A stretch of 64,000 nt of DNA, taken from contig NZ_SNYW01000012.1 in NCBI RefSeq assembly GCF_004363235.1, positions 69,501 through 133,500 on the forward strand, given 5' to 3'. Both the position numbers and the translations under genes were made by a program. Shown here piece after piece: positions 19,875 through 28,197 of this stretch (within the stretch, counting starts at the first letter, position 1; each line of letters begins with the position of its first letter). Under the pieces are notes generated by a model. It was not told the DNA's origin and searched no databases. It saw nothing but the letters and a program-made list of their open reading frames with translations. The stretch is from Dongia mobilis (GTDB lineage Bacteria; Pseudomonadota; Alphaproteobacteria; Dongiales; Dongiaceae).

Positions 19875-20978
19875 ATGAAGAAGCAGGAAATCCTGAGCGC
19901 CATGAAGGCCGGCCGCCTCACGCGCCGCGACATGATGAAACTGATGTCGGCGACCGGCGTGACCATGGCTCTCATCCCGATGGGGCGCGCCAGGGCCGCC
20001 GACGAAGCAATCAACTTCACCTGGGAAGGCTATAACGAGCCGGGCTTCCACCCGGCCTATGCCGAGAAGCATGGCGCAGAGCCGGAAGGCCCCTATTTCG
20101 CCGATGTCGGCGAAGCGCTCGCCAAGGTGCGGAGCGGCTTCAAGGTTGATGTCGTCCACCCCTGCAATCTCGACCTCAAGAACTGGCGCGATGCGGATGT
20201 GATGCAGCCGATCGACACCGGCCGGCTGTCGCATTTCGGCGATCTGTTCGAAAGCCTCACCAAGCTGGAATTCGCCCAGGGCGACAACGGCGAGCAGTAT
20301 TTCATCCCGGTGGACTGGGGCAATACCTCGATACTCTACCGTCCGGATCTGGTGGAGGTTCAGGAGGAATCCTGGACCATGCTGTGGGACGAGCGCTACA
20401 GCGGGCAGATCTCCATGGCGGCGGACGCGACCGAATCGGCCGCCATCGCCGGTATCGTGCTGGGCGTGGCCGATCCCTTCAACATGACTGACGAAGAACT
20501 GGCCAAGGCCAAGGATCTTCTGGTCAAACAGAAGTCCCTGCTGCGCTTCTACTGGGACAGCAACTCGACGGTCGAACAGGCACTCGCCTCGGGCGAACTG
20601 GTGATGTCGACCGGCTGGAACAGTTCGGTGGTGACCCTGCAGGGCCAGGGCGTGCCGGTCAAGTTCGCCAATCCCAAGGAAGGCATCATGAGCTATTGCT
20701 GCGGCCTCGTCCTGATGAAGGACGCGCCGCATATTGACAAGGCCTATGACCTGATCGATGCCATGATCGCGCCGGAGGCCGGCAAGTGGCTGATCGAGTC
20801 CTACGGCTATGGTCATTCGAACAAGAAAACGTTCGAGATCGTCGAGGATGCCATGCTCAATGAGCGCGGCCTGCCGAAGGACCCCAACCTGTTCTTCGCC
20901 AAGGGCATCTTCCAGCGCCCGACGGCAGACGCCGACCGTCTCCACAAGATGTTCGAGGAAGTGAAAGCCGGCGCGTAA
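19875..20978 (+). CDS. ABC importer substrate-binding protein, spermidine/putrescine type
   Basis: A 367-aa periplasmic binding protein of the PotD/PotF class. The N-terminus has a twin-arginine-like signal (RLTRRDMMKLMSATGVTMAL, then MGRARA) with likely cleavage near residue 43. The mature protein has the PotD pattern FTWEGYNEPGF and FKVDVVHPCNLDLKNW, then PVDWGNTSILYRPD and YGYGHSNKK. The ATG at 19875 follows CAGGAGGG with a 9-base spacer, much better than an upstream in-frame ATG at 19842. It heads a four-gene operon with two permeases and an ATPase. Polyamines are the family norm, but amino acid or betaine ligands cannot be excluded. Confidence 0.9.
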   Translation: MKKQEILSAMKAGRLTRRDMMKLMSATGVTMALIPMGRARAADEAINFTWEGYNEPGFHPAYAEKHGAEPEGPYFADVGEALAKVRSGFKVDVVHPCNLDLKNWRDADVMQPIDTGRLSHFGDLFESLTKLEFAQGDNGEQYFIPVDWGNTSILYRPDLVEVQEESWTMLWDERYSGQISMAADATESAAIAGIVLGVADPFNMTDEELAKAKDLLVKQKSLLRFYWDSNSTVEQALASGELVMSTGWNSSVVTLQGQGVPVKFANPKEGIMSYCCGLVLMKDAPHIDKAYDLIDAMIAPEAGKWLIESYGYGHSNKKTFEIVEDAMLNERGLPKDPNLFFAKGIFQRPTADADRLHKMFEEVKAGA

Positions 20979-20980
20979 GT

Positions 20981-21017
20981 CCGATTGAAGGCGGCCCGCT
21001 TCGGCGCATTCAATCGG
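20981..21017 (+). other. Stem-loop after the binding-protein gene (first of two)
   Basis: CCGATTGAA (20981-20989) pairs with TTCAATCGG (21009-21017), a 9-bp stem with a GC-rich 19-base loop, starting 2 bases after the binding-protein stop. Such structures protect the upstream part of ABC operon messages from 3' exonucleases. Confidence 0.6.
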
Positions 21018-21022
21018 CCTGC

Positions 21023-21061
21023 GAATCGGGACCGGGGGTGGGGACGCCCCGGTCCCGATTC
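21023..21061 (+). terminator. Strong 15-bp stem-loop, probable attenuator between binding protein and permease
   Basis: GAATCGGGACCGGGG (21023-21037) is perfectly complementary to 21047-21061, leaving a 9-base loop. It is followed by CATTGATTTTCC, a weak T-rich tail. The permease ATG is 23 bases further on. It probably causes partial termination or mRNA stabilisation, so that binding protein is made in excess over the membrane subunits. Confidence 0.65.
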
Positions 21062-21083
21062 ATTGATTTTCCGGCGGTAGATC

Positions 21084-22025
21084 ATGACAGCATTGGCATC
21101 GGGCGCGACGTCGCCCACTTCCCAGGATCCGACAAGGCGGCGGCCGGAATGGCTGGCTGGGCTCTGGCTCATTGCGCCGACCCTCGCCATCGTCATCGGC
21201 ATGATGCTGGTGCCTCTCTGCGCCATCGTCATCGTCAGTTTCTGGACGCAGACCGGCTTCGATCTCGACACCAGTTTCACGCTGGCCAATTACGGCCTGC
21301 TGGTTGACGACGCACTCAAGTGCTTCTCGGATGGTTGCGGCCTGTATTCGACGCTGATCATCAAGTCGCTCTGGATTTCTTTTGTCGCCACTTCGGCTGT
21401 CGTGTTGCTGGCATATCCGATGGCCTATTTCATGGCCTTCCGCATCCAGCGCGGCAAGCTGGTGTGGATCATCCTGCTGACTGTACCGTTCTGGACTTCG
21501 TACCTGCTGCGGGTCTTCGCCTGGAAGGTCATCCTGGGCTTCAACGGCGTCATCAATTCGGGTCTGAAATCGCTCGGCCTGATCGAAAAGCCGCTCGAGT
21601 TCCTGCTCTACAATCCAGCCTCGGTCACCATCACACTCGCCCACGCCTGGGCCGCCTATGCCGTGCTGCCGATCTATGTCAGCCTCGAGAAGATCGATCG
21701 TTCGTATCTCGAGGCAGCGACGGATCTCGGCGATTCCAGGTGGAAGCGGTTCTGGCGGGTCACCTTCCCGCTGTCGCTGCCGGGCACCATTGCCGCGATC
21801 CTGCTGGTCTTCATCCCGACTGTCGGCGACTATATCACGCCGACGCTTGTCGGCGGCCCGTCCGGGATCATGATCGGCAACTCGATCGCCACCCAGTTCA
21901 TCAAGGCCAACAATGCGCCGCTGGGCGCCGCACTCTCCTGCCTCATGATGCTGGCCATCACACTGGCGGTATGTCTGTTCCTGGCCGTGATCGGCAAGAA
22001 GCGACTGAAGGGGGCCGATATCTGA
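21084..22025 (+). CDS. ABC importer permease, PotB-like
   Basis: A 313-aa inner-membrane permease of the MetI-like fold. About six TM helices are visible, beginning with LAGLWLIAPTLAIVIGMMLV (about 24-43). The cytoplasmic EAA loop that contacts the ATPase reads YLEAATDLGDSRWKRFWRV near residue 210. The first periplasmic segment after TM1 is longer than in most permeases, as usual for PotB/PotH. It is separated from the binding-protein gene by two stem-loops, and its stop lies one base before the next permease ATG, indicating tight coupling with the PotC-like partner. Confidence 0.92.
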   Translation: MTALASGATSPTSQDPTRRRPEWLAGLWLIAPTLAIVIGMMLVPLCAIVIVSFWTQTGFDLDTSFTLANYGLLVDDALKCFSDGCGLYSTLIIKSLWISFVATSAVVLLAYPMAYFMAFRIQRGKLVWIILLTVPFWTSYLLRVFAWKVILGFNGVINSGLKSLGLIEKPLEFLLYNPASVTITLAHAWAAYAVLPIYVSLEKIDRSYLEAATDLGDSRWKRFWRVTFPLSLPGTIAAILLVFIPTVGDYITPTLVGGPSGIMIGNSIATQFIKANNAPLGAALSCLMMLAITLAVCLFLAVIGKKRLKGADI

Positions 22026-22026
22026 C

Positions 22027-22839
22027 ATGTCCTTCCTGCGCCGACATACCAACCTGCTTTCCCTCTTTGCAGTCCTCTATCTGCTCTTTCTCTACGTGCC
22101 GGTCCTGTTGCTGCCGCTGTTCTCCTTCAACGACAACATCTACGTGACGCTGCCCCTCAAGGGCTTCACCTTGAAATGGTACGAGAGCCTGGCTGGCAAT
22201 TCGGCTCTGCTCAATGCGCTGTGGGCCAGCGTCAAGGTCGGAATCGGGGTTTCCATTATCAGCACCGTTCTCGGGCTGATGGCGGCGCGGGCCATGACGC
22301 GCTACCGCTTTCCGGGTCGCCGCTCGATCTATGCCCTGATCCTGCTACCGCTGGTGATTCCCTACATGGTGATCGGCGTCTCCACCCTCGTCATTCTTCG
22401 GCGTCTGCTGGATGTCGAACTCAGCCTGCTCACCGTCGGCGCCTCGCACGTCCTCATCACCGTGCCACTCTCGATGCTGGTGCTGATGGCGCGCATGGAG
22501 GGCTTCGATCGCAGCCTGGAGGAGGCCTCGCGTGACCTCGGCGACACCGCCTGGCGCAGCTTCCGGCGCGTGACCCTGCCGCTGGTCATGCCGGGCATCG
22601 TCTCCAGTTTCCTGCTTTGCTTCATCACCTCGTTCGACGAATACCTGCTGGCCTTCTTCCTGGCCGGAAGCGATTCAACCCTGCCGATCTTCATTTTCAG
22701 CACCCTTCGTTTCCCCAACAAGATTCCCGACGTGCTGGCATTGGGGTCGCTCATTCTCATGATCTCGATCGTGCTGGTGGTGCTGGCGGAGTGGCTGCGC
22801 CGGCGGGGCATTTCGGGCAGTGATTCTTCGGTACTCTGA
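22027..22839 (+). CDS. ABC importer permease, PotC-like
   Basis: A 270-aa inner-membrane permease and partner of the preceding subunit in the heterodimeric channel. TM1 is LLFLYVPVLLLPLFSFN (about 19-35), followed by FTLKWYESLAGN, the typical PotC/PotI segment. The EAA loop is LEEASRDLGDTAWRSFRRVT. The last helix, LGSLILMISIVLVVLAEWL, ends just before an Arg-rich tail. The ATPase gene start at 22847 is 7 bp downstream. Confidence 0.92.
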   Translation: MSFLRRHTNLLSLFAVLYLLFLYVPVLLLPLFSFNDNIYVTLPLKGFTLKWYESLAGNSALLNALWASVKVGIGVSIISTVLGLMAARAMTRYRFPGRRSIYALILLPLVIPYMVIGVSTLVILRRLLDVELSLLTVGASHVLITVPLSMLVLMARMEGFDRSLEEASRDLGDTAWRSFRRVTLPLVMPGIVSSFLLCFITSFDEYLLAFFLAGSDSTLPIFIFSTLRFPNKIPDVLALGSLILMISIVLVVLAEWLRRRGISGSDSSVL

Positions 22840-22846
22840 GGGCAAG

Positions 22847-23956
22847 ATGGCGTCATCCGACAATGCAATGATCACACTGAGCGCGGTAACCAAGCGCTTT
22901 GGTGCCTTTACCGCCGTCGATGCGGCGACCTTCGACATTGCCGCCGGCGAGTTCTTTTCGCTGCTGGGCCCGTCTGGCTGCGGCAAGACCACGCTTCTGC
23001 GCATGATCGGCGGCTTCGAGCAGCAGACGTCCGGCGAAATCCTGATCGACGGCGAGGCGATGGGAACGCGGCCGCCCAATCATCGCCCGACCAACATGGT
23101 GTTCCAATCCTACGCGATCTTTCCGCACCTCGATGTGGCGGAGAACATCGCCTACGGTCTCGCCAACCGGCCGGTTGACAAGGCGACCGTCGCCCGGAAG
23201 GTCGATGCCGCACTCGAGATGGTCAGGCTCTCCGGCCTCGGCAAGCGGCGCGCCAACCAGCTTTCCGGCGGCCAGCGCCAGCGCGTCGCCCTGGCCCGCG
23301 CCATCGTCTGCGAACCCAAGGTCCTGCTGCTGGACGAGCCGTTGGGCGCCCTCGACAAGAAGCTGCGCGAGGAGATGCAGATCGAGCTGCGGCAGTTGCA
23401 GAAATCGCTCGGCATTACCTTCATCTTTGTCACTCACGACCAGGAAGAGGCGCTGTCGCTGTCCGACCGCATCGCCGTGATGGCGCGCGGCAAGGTCCTG
23501 CAGATCGACAGCGCCACCGCCCTCTACGAGCGGCCGAATTGCCGTGAGGTGGCCGGCTTCATCGGCAACATGAACTTCTTCGAGGGCCGGGTCGTGGCAG
23601 TCGAAGGCGATCAGGCGGTGATGGAGATCGGCCCCGATATCCGTGTGCGCGTCCCGCTGACCGGACAGTCGGTGACTGCGGGCGGCAATGCAATACTGGC
23701 GGTGCGCCCGGAAAAGATCGATGCGGTCGTGGATAGGCCGGCCCCCAGCCGGAACGCCATCCGCGCCACCACCCGGGCCAGTTCCTATCTCGGCGACCGC
23801 AGCCTGATCCTGGCCGATTGGCACCAGGAAGCGGCACCGGTTTCGGTCTCGCTGCAGAACCGCCACGCGGCGGCGGAAAGCCCGCTGGCCGGCGGCGCGG
23901 CTCGCGAAATATGGTTAACCTGGCCGGTCGAAGCGGGGGTTCTTCTGTCTGATTGA
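22847..23956 (+). CDS. ABC importer ATPase, PotA-like
   Basis: A 369-aa ATP-binding subunit. Walker A is GPSGCGKTTLLRM (about 40), the signature is LSGGQRQRVALARAI and Walker B is VLLLDEPLGALD. The switch His is in VTHDQEEAL. After about residue 240 a TOBE domain of about 120 residues follows, as in PotA and other spermidine/putrescine-type ATPases. ATG 22847 (MASSDNAM) follows GAGGG; an upstream ATG at 22820 overlaps the permease gene and lacks a ribosome site. It is the last gene of the operon; phaZ begins 53 bp later and is probably separate. Confidence 0.93.
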   Translation: MASSDNAMITLSAVTKRFGAFTAVDAATFDIAAGEFFSLLGPSGCGKTTLLRMIGGFEQQTSGEILIDGEAMGTRPPNHRPTNMVFQSYAIFPHLDVAENIAYGLANRPVDKATVARKVDAALEMVRLSGLGKRRANQLSGGQRQRVALARAIVCEPKVLLLDEPLGALDKKLREEMQIELRQLQKSLGITFIFVTHDQEEALSLSDRIAVMARGKVLQIDSATALYERPNCREVAGFIGNMNFFEGRVVAVEGDQAVMEIGPDIRVRVPLTGQSVTAGGNAILAVRPEKIDAVVDRPAPSRNAIRATTRASSYLGDRSLILADWHQEAAPVSVSLQNRHAAAESPLAGGAAREIWLTWPVEAGVLLSD

Positions 23957-24009
23957 CCCCTACCAGGGTCGGCCTTGATTGATTTCGCAACGCAGCGTAA
24001 AGAATTAAT

Positions 24010-25239
24010 ATGCTTTATCACGCCATTGAGGCGCAGTATCTCGCGCTGACGCCGCTCCGGATCGCCGCCGACGCCTGGCGCGACCTGCTTGCCCATCCGC
24101 ACAATCCCTTGGCTGAGACGACGCTGCACAGGGCCGGGGCGGCAGCCTGGGAGATTTTGGCCCGGTCGGCGCGACGACATGGGCGCCCCGAATTCGGCAT
24201 CCGCGAAGTCAGCGTCGATGGAATCATCACCGCCGTCAGCGAACGCGTGGTGATGGGCGAGCCGTTCTGCCGCCTGATCCATTTCGAGCGGGCGCTGCAA
24301 AAGCCGCGCAACGACCCGAAGGTGCTGCTGGTCGCCCCGCTGTCCGGCCATTTTGCGACCCTTGTCCGGGATACGATCGAGACCCTGCTGACCGAACACG
24401 AGGTCTATGTCACCGACTGGCAGGACGCCCGCGAAGTGCCGCTGGCCGAAGGCGCCTTCGGCTTCGAGGATTATGTCGACGTGCTGATCCGCGCCCTGCG
24501 CCACCTGGGTCGCGGCGTCTCGATGCTGGCCATCTGCCAACCGGCACCGGCTGCCGTCGTGGCAGCCAGCATGCTGGCCGAAGCGAAGGATCCGGCGACT
24601 CCCCGCCACCTCATCCTGATGGGCGGTCCGGTCGACACGCGCAAGGGGCCGACCGAGGTGACGCGCCTCGCCAAGTCGCACAGCCTTGCCACCTTCGATG
24701 CCGCCGCAATTCATCACGTGCCGCCGATGCATCCCGGTGCCGGGCGCAGGGTCTATCCCGGCCTGCTGCAGCTCTCCGGTTTCATGTCGCTCAATCCGGA
24801 CCGGCATCTGAAGGCGCATCTCGATTTTCTCTGGGCCCATGCCAAGGGCGACAACCAGTTCGCCGCTGCGCATCGCCGATTTTACGAGGAATATCTGGCG
24901 GTCATGGATCTCGACGGCCAGTTCTATCTCGACACCGTGCGTATCGTATTTCAGCAGCACGCCCTGGCCACCGGACGGCTGACGCATCATGGCCAGAACG
25001 TCGCCCCCGGCGCGCTCACGCAGACCGGTCTGATGACTATCGAGGGCGGTCGCGACGACATCACCGGGGCGGGGCAATGCCATGCCGCCCATGCGCTCTG
25101 CACCCGCCTACCAGATCGGCTGCGCCTGGAACTCACCGAGGATAAGGTTGGCCATTACGGCCTCTTCAGCGGCCGCAAATGGCGCGAGCGGATCTATCCC
25201 GCGATCCGCGACTTCATTCGCACCGCCAACCCGAGATGA
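24010..25239 (+). CDS. phaZ: Intracellular polyhydroxyalkanoate depolymerase
   Basis: A 409-aa cytoplasmic enzyme that mobilises stored poly-3-hydroxybutyrate. It has the family start MLYHAIEAQYLALTPLRIAAD, the block VLLVAPLSGHFATLVRDTIE, and VTDWQDAREVPLAEGAFGFE. The nucleophile is a Cys in place of the lipase-box Ser (about residue 176, LAICQPAPA), as in PhaZ1-type depolymerases. A C-terminal GRKWRERIYPAIRDFI matches the family ending, and length is normal. It overlaps the next gene by ATGA. The only other PHA-related gene in the window is acetoacetyl-CoA synthetase at 58238, which acts later in the same breakdown route. Confidence 0.92.
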   Translation: MLYHAIEAQYLALTPLRIAADAWRDLLAHPHNPLAETTLHRAGAAAWEILARSARRHGRPEFGIREVSVDGIITAVSERVVMGEPFCRLIHFERALQKPRNDPKVLLVAPLSGHFATLVRDTIETLLTEHEVYVTDWQDAREVPLAEGAFGFEDYVDVLIRALRHLGRGVSMLAICQPAPAAVVAASMLAEAKDPATPRHLILMGGPVDTRKGPTEVTRLAKSHSLATFDAAAIHHVPPMHPGAGRRVYPGLLQLSGFMSLNPDRHLKAHLDFLWAHAKGDNQFAAAHRRFYEEYLAVMDLDGQFYLDTVRIVFQQHALATGRLTHHGQNVAPGALTQTGLMTIEGGRDDITGAGQCHAAHALCTRLPDRLRLELTEDKVGHYGLFSGRKWRERIYPAIRDFIRTANPR

Positions 25240-25700
25240 AGCGCGCTGCCGCCAGCCCCGCGGCCGAGGCGCTCCCCTTCTGGAAGACGACGCCGCTTTC
25301 CAAGATGACGCCGGCGCAATGGGAGAGCCTTTGTGACGGCTGCGGCAAGTGCTGCCTGGTCAAGCTGCGCGACGTCGACACCAATGAAATCCTGTTCACC
25401 AACATTGCCTGCAAGCAGCTCGATTTGCGCTCCTGCCGCTGCAAGGACTACCAGAACCGCAAGGCCCTGGTGCCGGATTGCGTGCAATTGACTCCGCGCA
25501 ATATCGGCCGCATCGACTGGCTGCCGGAGACCTGCGCCTACAAGCTGGTGCATCGGGGGGAAGACCTGCCGTGGTGGCACCCGCTGGTTTCCGGCGACAC
25601 CAGGACGGTGCACCAGGCCGGCATTTCCATGCGCCGCCGCGCCATCTCGGAGGGCCGCGCCGGCGAGCCCGAGGATCACATAGTCGACTGGATCAAATAG
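25236..25700 (+). CDS. YcgN-family cysteine-cluster protein (UPF0260)
   Basis: A 154-aa protein of the YkgJ/YcgN cysteine-cluster family. It has the signature CDGCGKCCLVKL (about 32-43), then IACKQLDLRSCRCKDYQNR and PDCVQLTP, giving eight or more conserved Cys likely to bind zinc or an iron-sulfur cluster. The C-terminal LPWWHPLVSGD is typical of UPF0260. The biochemical role is unknown. The ATG overlaps the phaZ stop (ATGA), so translation is coupled. It ends 6 bp from the convergent DUF1178 gene. A second, unrelated-looking Cys-cluster protein is at 27396. Confidence 0.88.
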   Translation: MKRAAASPAAEALPFWKTTPLSKMTPAQWESLCDGCGKCCLVKLRDVDTNEILFTNIACKQLDLRSCRCKDYQNRKALVPDCVQLTPRNIGRIDWLPETCAYKLVHRGEDLPWWHPLVSGDTRTVHQAGISMRRRAISEGRAGEPEDHIVDWIK

Positions 25701-25706
25701 CTGGGA

Positions 25707-26126
25707 TTACGCGTCGTCACGCGGCAGCCAGGGCACCCGGGCAACCTCGATGCCCTCTTCGGCCAGTTCCCGGTGCTGCTCGTCGCTGGCCTCGCCATAG
25801 ATGCCGCGGGCCTGCGCCTCGCCGTAATGGATCTTGCGCGCCTCGTCGGCGAAGCGCTCGCCGACATAGTCGCAATTCTCTTCCACCTTGCGCCGCATTT
25901 CGGCCAGCTGGTCGCGCATGGCCTTAGCCATCACGGCCATGTTGGGTGAATCGTCCTTGCCGGCACTGCCGATCCGCGGCGCCATCAGGGCCTTCGCCAC
26001 CTTGCGGTCGCCACATTCCGGGCACTCGACCATCCTCCGGGACAATTGCCGGTCGGCCGAATTGCCGTCCTTGAACCAGATATCGAAACTATGGTTCCGG
26101 CTGCAACTGAGTTGAAATAGGATCAT
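25707..26126 (-). CDS. DUF1178 family protein
   Basis: A 139-aa conserved protein of unknown role. It opens with MILFQLSCSRNHSFDIWF, and a CPECG pair follows at about 35-39. The family start CxxxHxFDxWF plus CPxCG suggests a small zinc-ribbon domain. The middle (AVMAKAMRDQLAEMRRKVEE) is helical, and VGERFADEARKIHYGEAQAR with GIYGEASDEQ is the most conserved DUF1178 block. It is divergent from the methyltransferase at 26271. Confidence 0.9.
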   Translation of the reverse strand: MILFQLSCSRNHSFDIWFKDGNSADRQLSRRMVECPECGDRKVAKALMAPRIGSAGKDDSPNMAVMAKAMRDQLAEMRRKVEENCDYVGERFADEARKIHYGEAQARGIYGEASDEQHRELAEEGIEVARVPWLPRDDA

Positions 26127-26270
26127 TTTCTTTGCAATGCCTGTTCATCCGCTGGCGTGCAATGTCTCCTAAACATCCTGCGCCGGCAATTCTTAAGAAA
26201 TATAGGGTCGCATGACAAAAATGCTACCATCCCGGCCATTGATGCGGCGCCCCTTTGACAAAAGCGTGTG

Positions 26271-26795
26271 ATGGAGCAGTTATCGGCCAGCCCCCCTTCT
26301 GCCTGGGTCGCGCGCTTCACTGCGGCCATCACCCCCGGCGCGCGGGTCCTGGATGTGGCCGGCGGCAATGGCCGGCACAGCCGGTTCCTGCTCGCCAAAG
26401 GTTTCCGGGTGACGGCCGTAGACCGCGATATCGGTGGTCTTGCCAGTATTCCCGGCCTGGAGGTCGTCGGGGCCGATCTGGAGAATGGCGCGCCCTGGCC
26501 CTTCCTGGGCCGGGGATTTGCCGCCATTGTCGTAACGAACTATCTGCATCGTCCCCTTTTCCCCCACCTCGTCGCGTCCCTCGTCACCGGCGGGATCCTG
26601 ATCTACGAGACGTTCCAGCAGGGCAATGAACGCTTCGGCCGGCCAAGCAATCCGGATTTCCTGCTGGCCCCTGGCGAGTTGCTTCGCGTCGCCGAAGCGC
26701 AGCGCCTCACCGTGCTGGGCTATTTCAGCGGCTATACGACGATACCCAGGCCAGCGGTGATCCAGCGGATCGCAGCACGGCAGGGAACCTCATAG
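26271..26795 (+). CDS. Class I SAM-dependent methyltransferase
   Basis: A 174-aa protein with the SAM-binding motif VLDVAGGNGRHSRFLLAKGF (about 25-44) and an acidic end of strand two (VTAVDRDI). AIVVTNYLHRPLFPHL is the post-motif II region. It is short for the family, with no extra substrate domain, resembling TehB/thiopurine-type small methyltransferases. The C-terminal YETFQQGNERFGRPSNPDF is often seen in putative tellurite-resistance-like methyltransferases. The substrate is unknown. ATG 26271 is preceded by an in-frame GTG at 26268, which makes no practical difference. Confidence 0.85.
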   Translation: MEQLSASPPSAWVARFTAAITPGARVLDVAGGNGRHSRFLLAKGFRVTAVDRDIGGLASIPGLEVVGADLENGAPWPFLGRGFAAIVVTNYLHRPLFPHLVASLVTGGILIYETFQQGNERFGRPSNPDFLLAPGELLRVAEAQRLTVLGYFSGYTTIPRPAVIQRIAARQGTS

Positions 26796-26805
26796 GGGCT
26801 CTCGG

Positions 26806-27207
26806 CTAGTGGCTTTTGGGGTGCTCGCCCTTGGCGAGTTTCTCGATGCGGTAGCGGCACATGGCATCATCGACGTTGGACCATGACAGGCGCGACCATT
26901 CGGTCTTCGCGTCCTCATAGGAGTCGAACGGCCCGGACCATTGCTCGCCACCGCCGGGCGCCGGCTCGCTGAAGGTGGTGTCGCAATAGGGACCGCCCAC
27001 GACCCAGAAGCAGATCTCGCCGCCCTCTTCCTCGATGCGGTAGCGGGCATTGGCCTGGTCGACCGTCTCCCAGGCCCGCTTCTGCCAGGCGGCCTTGGCG
27101 TCATCATAGGTCGAAAACGGTCCGATCCGCTCTTCCTTGCCACCGCCGGAAATGCGATCGAAATTGGTGTCGGCGTAGATGCCGCCGATAACCCAGTAGC
27201 GGGCCAT
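26806..27207 (-). CDS. DUF4170-type protein with two tandem repeats
   Basis: A 133-aa cytoplasmic protein built from two copies of one motif. Copy one (about 3-58) starts YWVIGGIYADTNFDRISGG and ends ANARYRIEE. Copy two (about 66-125) starts FWVVGGPYCDTTFSEPAPGG and ends AMCRYRIEK. Each has GPF(S/D)(T/S)Y(D/E)DAK in the middle. The function is unknown; single-copy DUF4170 proteins are common in alphaproteobacteria. The start at ATG 27207 excludes a poorly supported N-terminal extension that lacks family similarity. It is divergent from the Cys-cluster gene at 27396. Confidence 0.85.
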   Translation of the reverse strand: MARYWVIGGIYADTNFDRISGGGKEERIGPFSTYDDAKAAWQKRAWETVDQANARYRIEEEGGEICFWVVGGPYCDTTFSEPAPGGGEQWSGPFDSYEDAKTEWSRLSWSNVDDAMCRYRIEKLAKGEHPKSH

Positions 27208-27395
27208 GATGTATCTTCGGTTCCCTTGACGTCGTGACCGGCCGGCACCTGCTTGTGCGGACCGCTCGAAAACCGTCCTAACCAACGCATTCTTAACTGG
27301 ATTTCGAGTCGTCGGCAAAGCATAAATCGCCTGACGAGGCAGCGCCGACTCGCAGGTCGAGTCGATTGCCACCCATACCAGCCGCGGGACAGGTA

Positions 27396-28133
27396 ATGAC
27401 CGGAGATATGCGACCGGAGGATTTCGGGGCCGTCTATGAGCGATTCCAGGCCAGCGTGTCGCGCTATGATTGCGGCCGCTTCTGCTCGCCGCTGAATGGC
27501 GGCCAGCCGGTCTGCTGCGACACCGCCCATGCCATTCCGGTGGTCGACAAGCCGGAATTCCAGTACCTCAAGGCCCGCACCGACCTCTGGCACAAATACA
27601 AGCCGACCGACGCCAATTCGCGCAAGATCGTGGCCGAACTGCACAAGGGCTGCATGGCGATCGAGTGCAAGGGGGCGCGCTTCTGCGAGCGCGACAACCG
27701 GACTCTCGCCTGCCGCGCCTTTCCCTTCTATCCCTATTTCACCAGAGCGGGCGAGCTTGTCGGCCTTGCCACCTACTGGACCTTCGCCGATCGTTGCTGG
27801 CTGATGTCGAACATGCAGGTGGTCGAGAAGAAGTTCATCCGGGAATTCATCGCCGCCTATGAGTACGTCTTCGAGCGCGATCCCGAGGAACTGACCGCGA
27901 TGAAGAAGCATTCAGTCAACCATCGCCGGCAATCGACGCGCCTCAACAAGCCGATTTTCCTGATCGGGCGCCAGGGCGGCTTCCTCAAGGTGATGCCGAA
28001 GACTGCCGAAATCCGCCCGGCGGCCGTCACCGAACTGGCGAAATACGGCCCCTATAAATCGCCCCGCGCCTATGCGAAGGCGGTCAAGGATTATGGCGGC
28101 GAGATGCCCAAGCAATCGCCTTTCGTCGACTGA
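27396..28133 (+). CDS. Cysteine-rich metal-cluster protein (YkgJ-like)
   Basis: A 245-aa cytoplasmic protein. Cys residues cluster in YDCGRFCSPLNGGQPVCCDT (about 24-43), GCMAIECKGARFCERDN (about 85-101) and LACRAFPFYPYF, resembling YkgJ/Fe-S cluster-binding proteins in which Cys-rich loops hold zinc or iron. The C-terminal half is basic and helical. No catalytic motif is recognised. Start ATG 27396 is used; ATG 27408 is also possible. It precedes the demethylase-like gene at 28198 by 64 bp and could be co-transcribed, but a functional link is not evident. Confidence 0.75.
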   Translation: MTGDMRPEDFGAVYERFQASVSRYDCGRFCSPLNGGQPVCCDTAHAIPVVDKPEFQYLKARTDLWHKYKPTDANSRKIVAELHKGCMAIECKGARFCERDNRTLACRAFPFYPYFTRAGELVGLATYWTFADRCWLMSNMQVVEKKFIREFIAAYEYVFERDPEELTAMKKHSVNHRRQSTRLNKPIFLIGRQGGFLKVMPKTAEIRPAAVTELAKYGPYKSPRAYAKAVKDYGGEMPKQSPFVD

Positions 28134-28197
28134 GCTTGACTCTCGTCCCGGCTGCCACCCACTCTGGCGATAGCCAGCTTCGGGGGCAGCCAGCACG

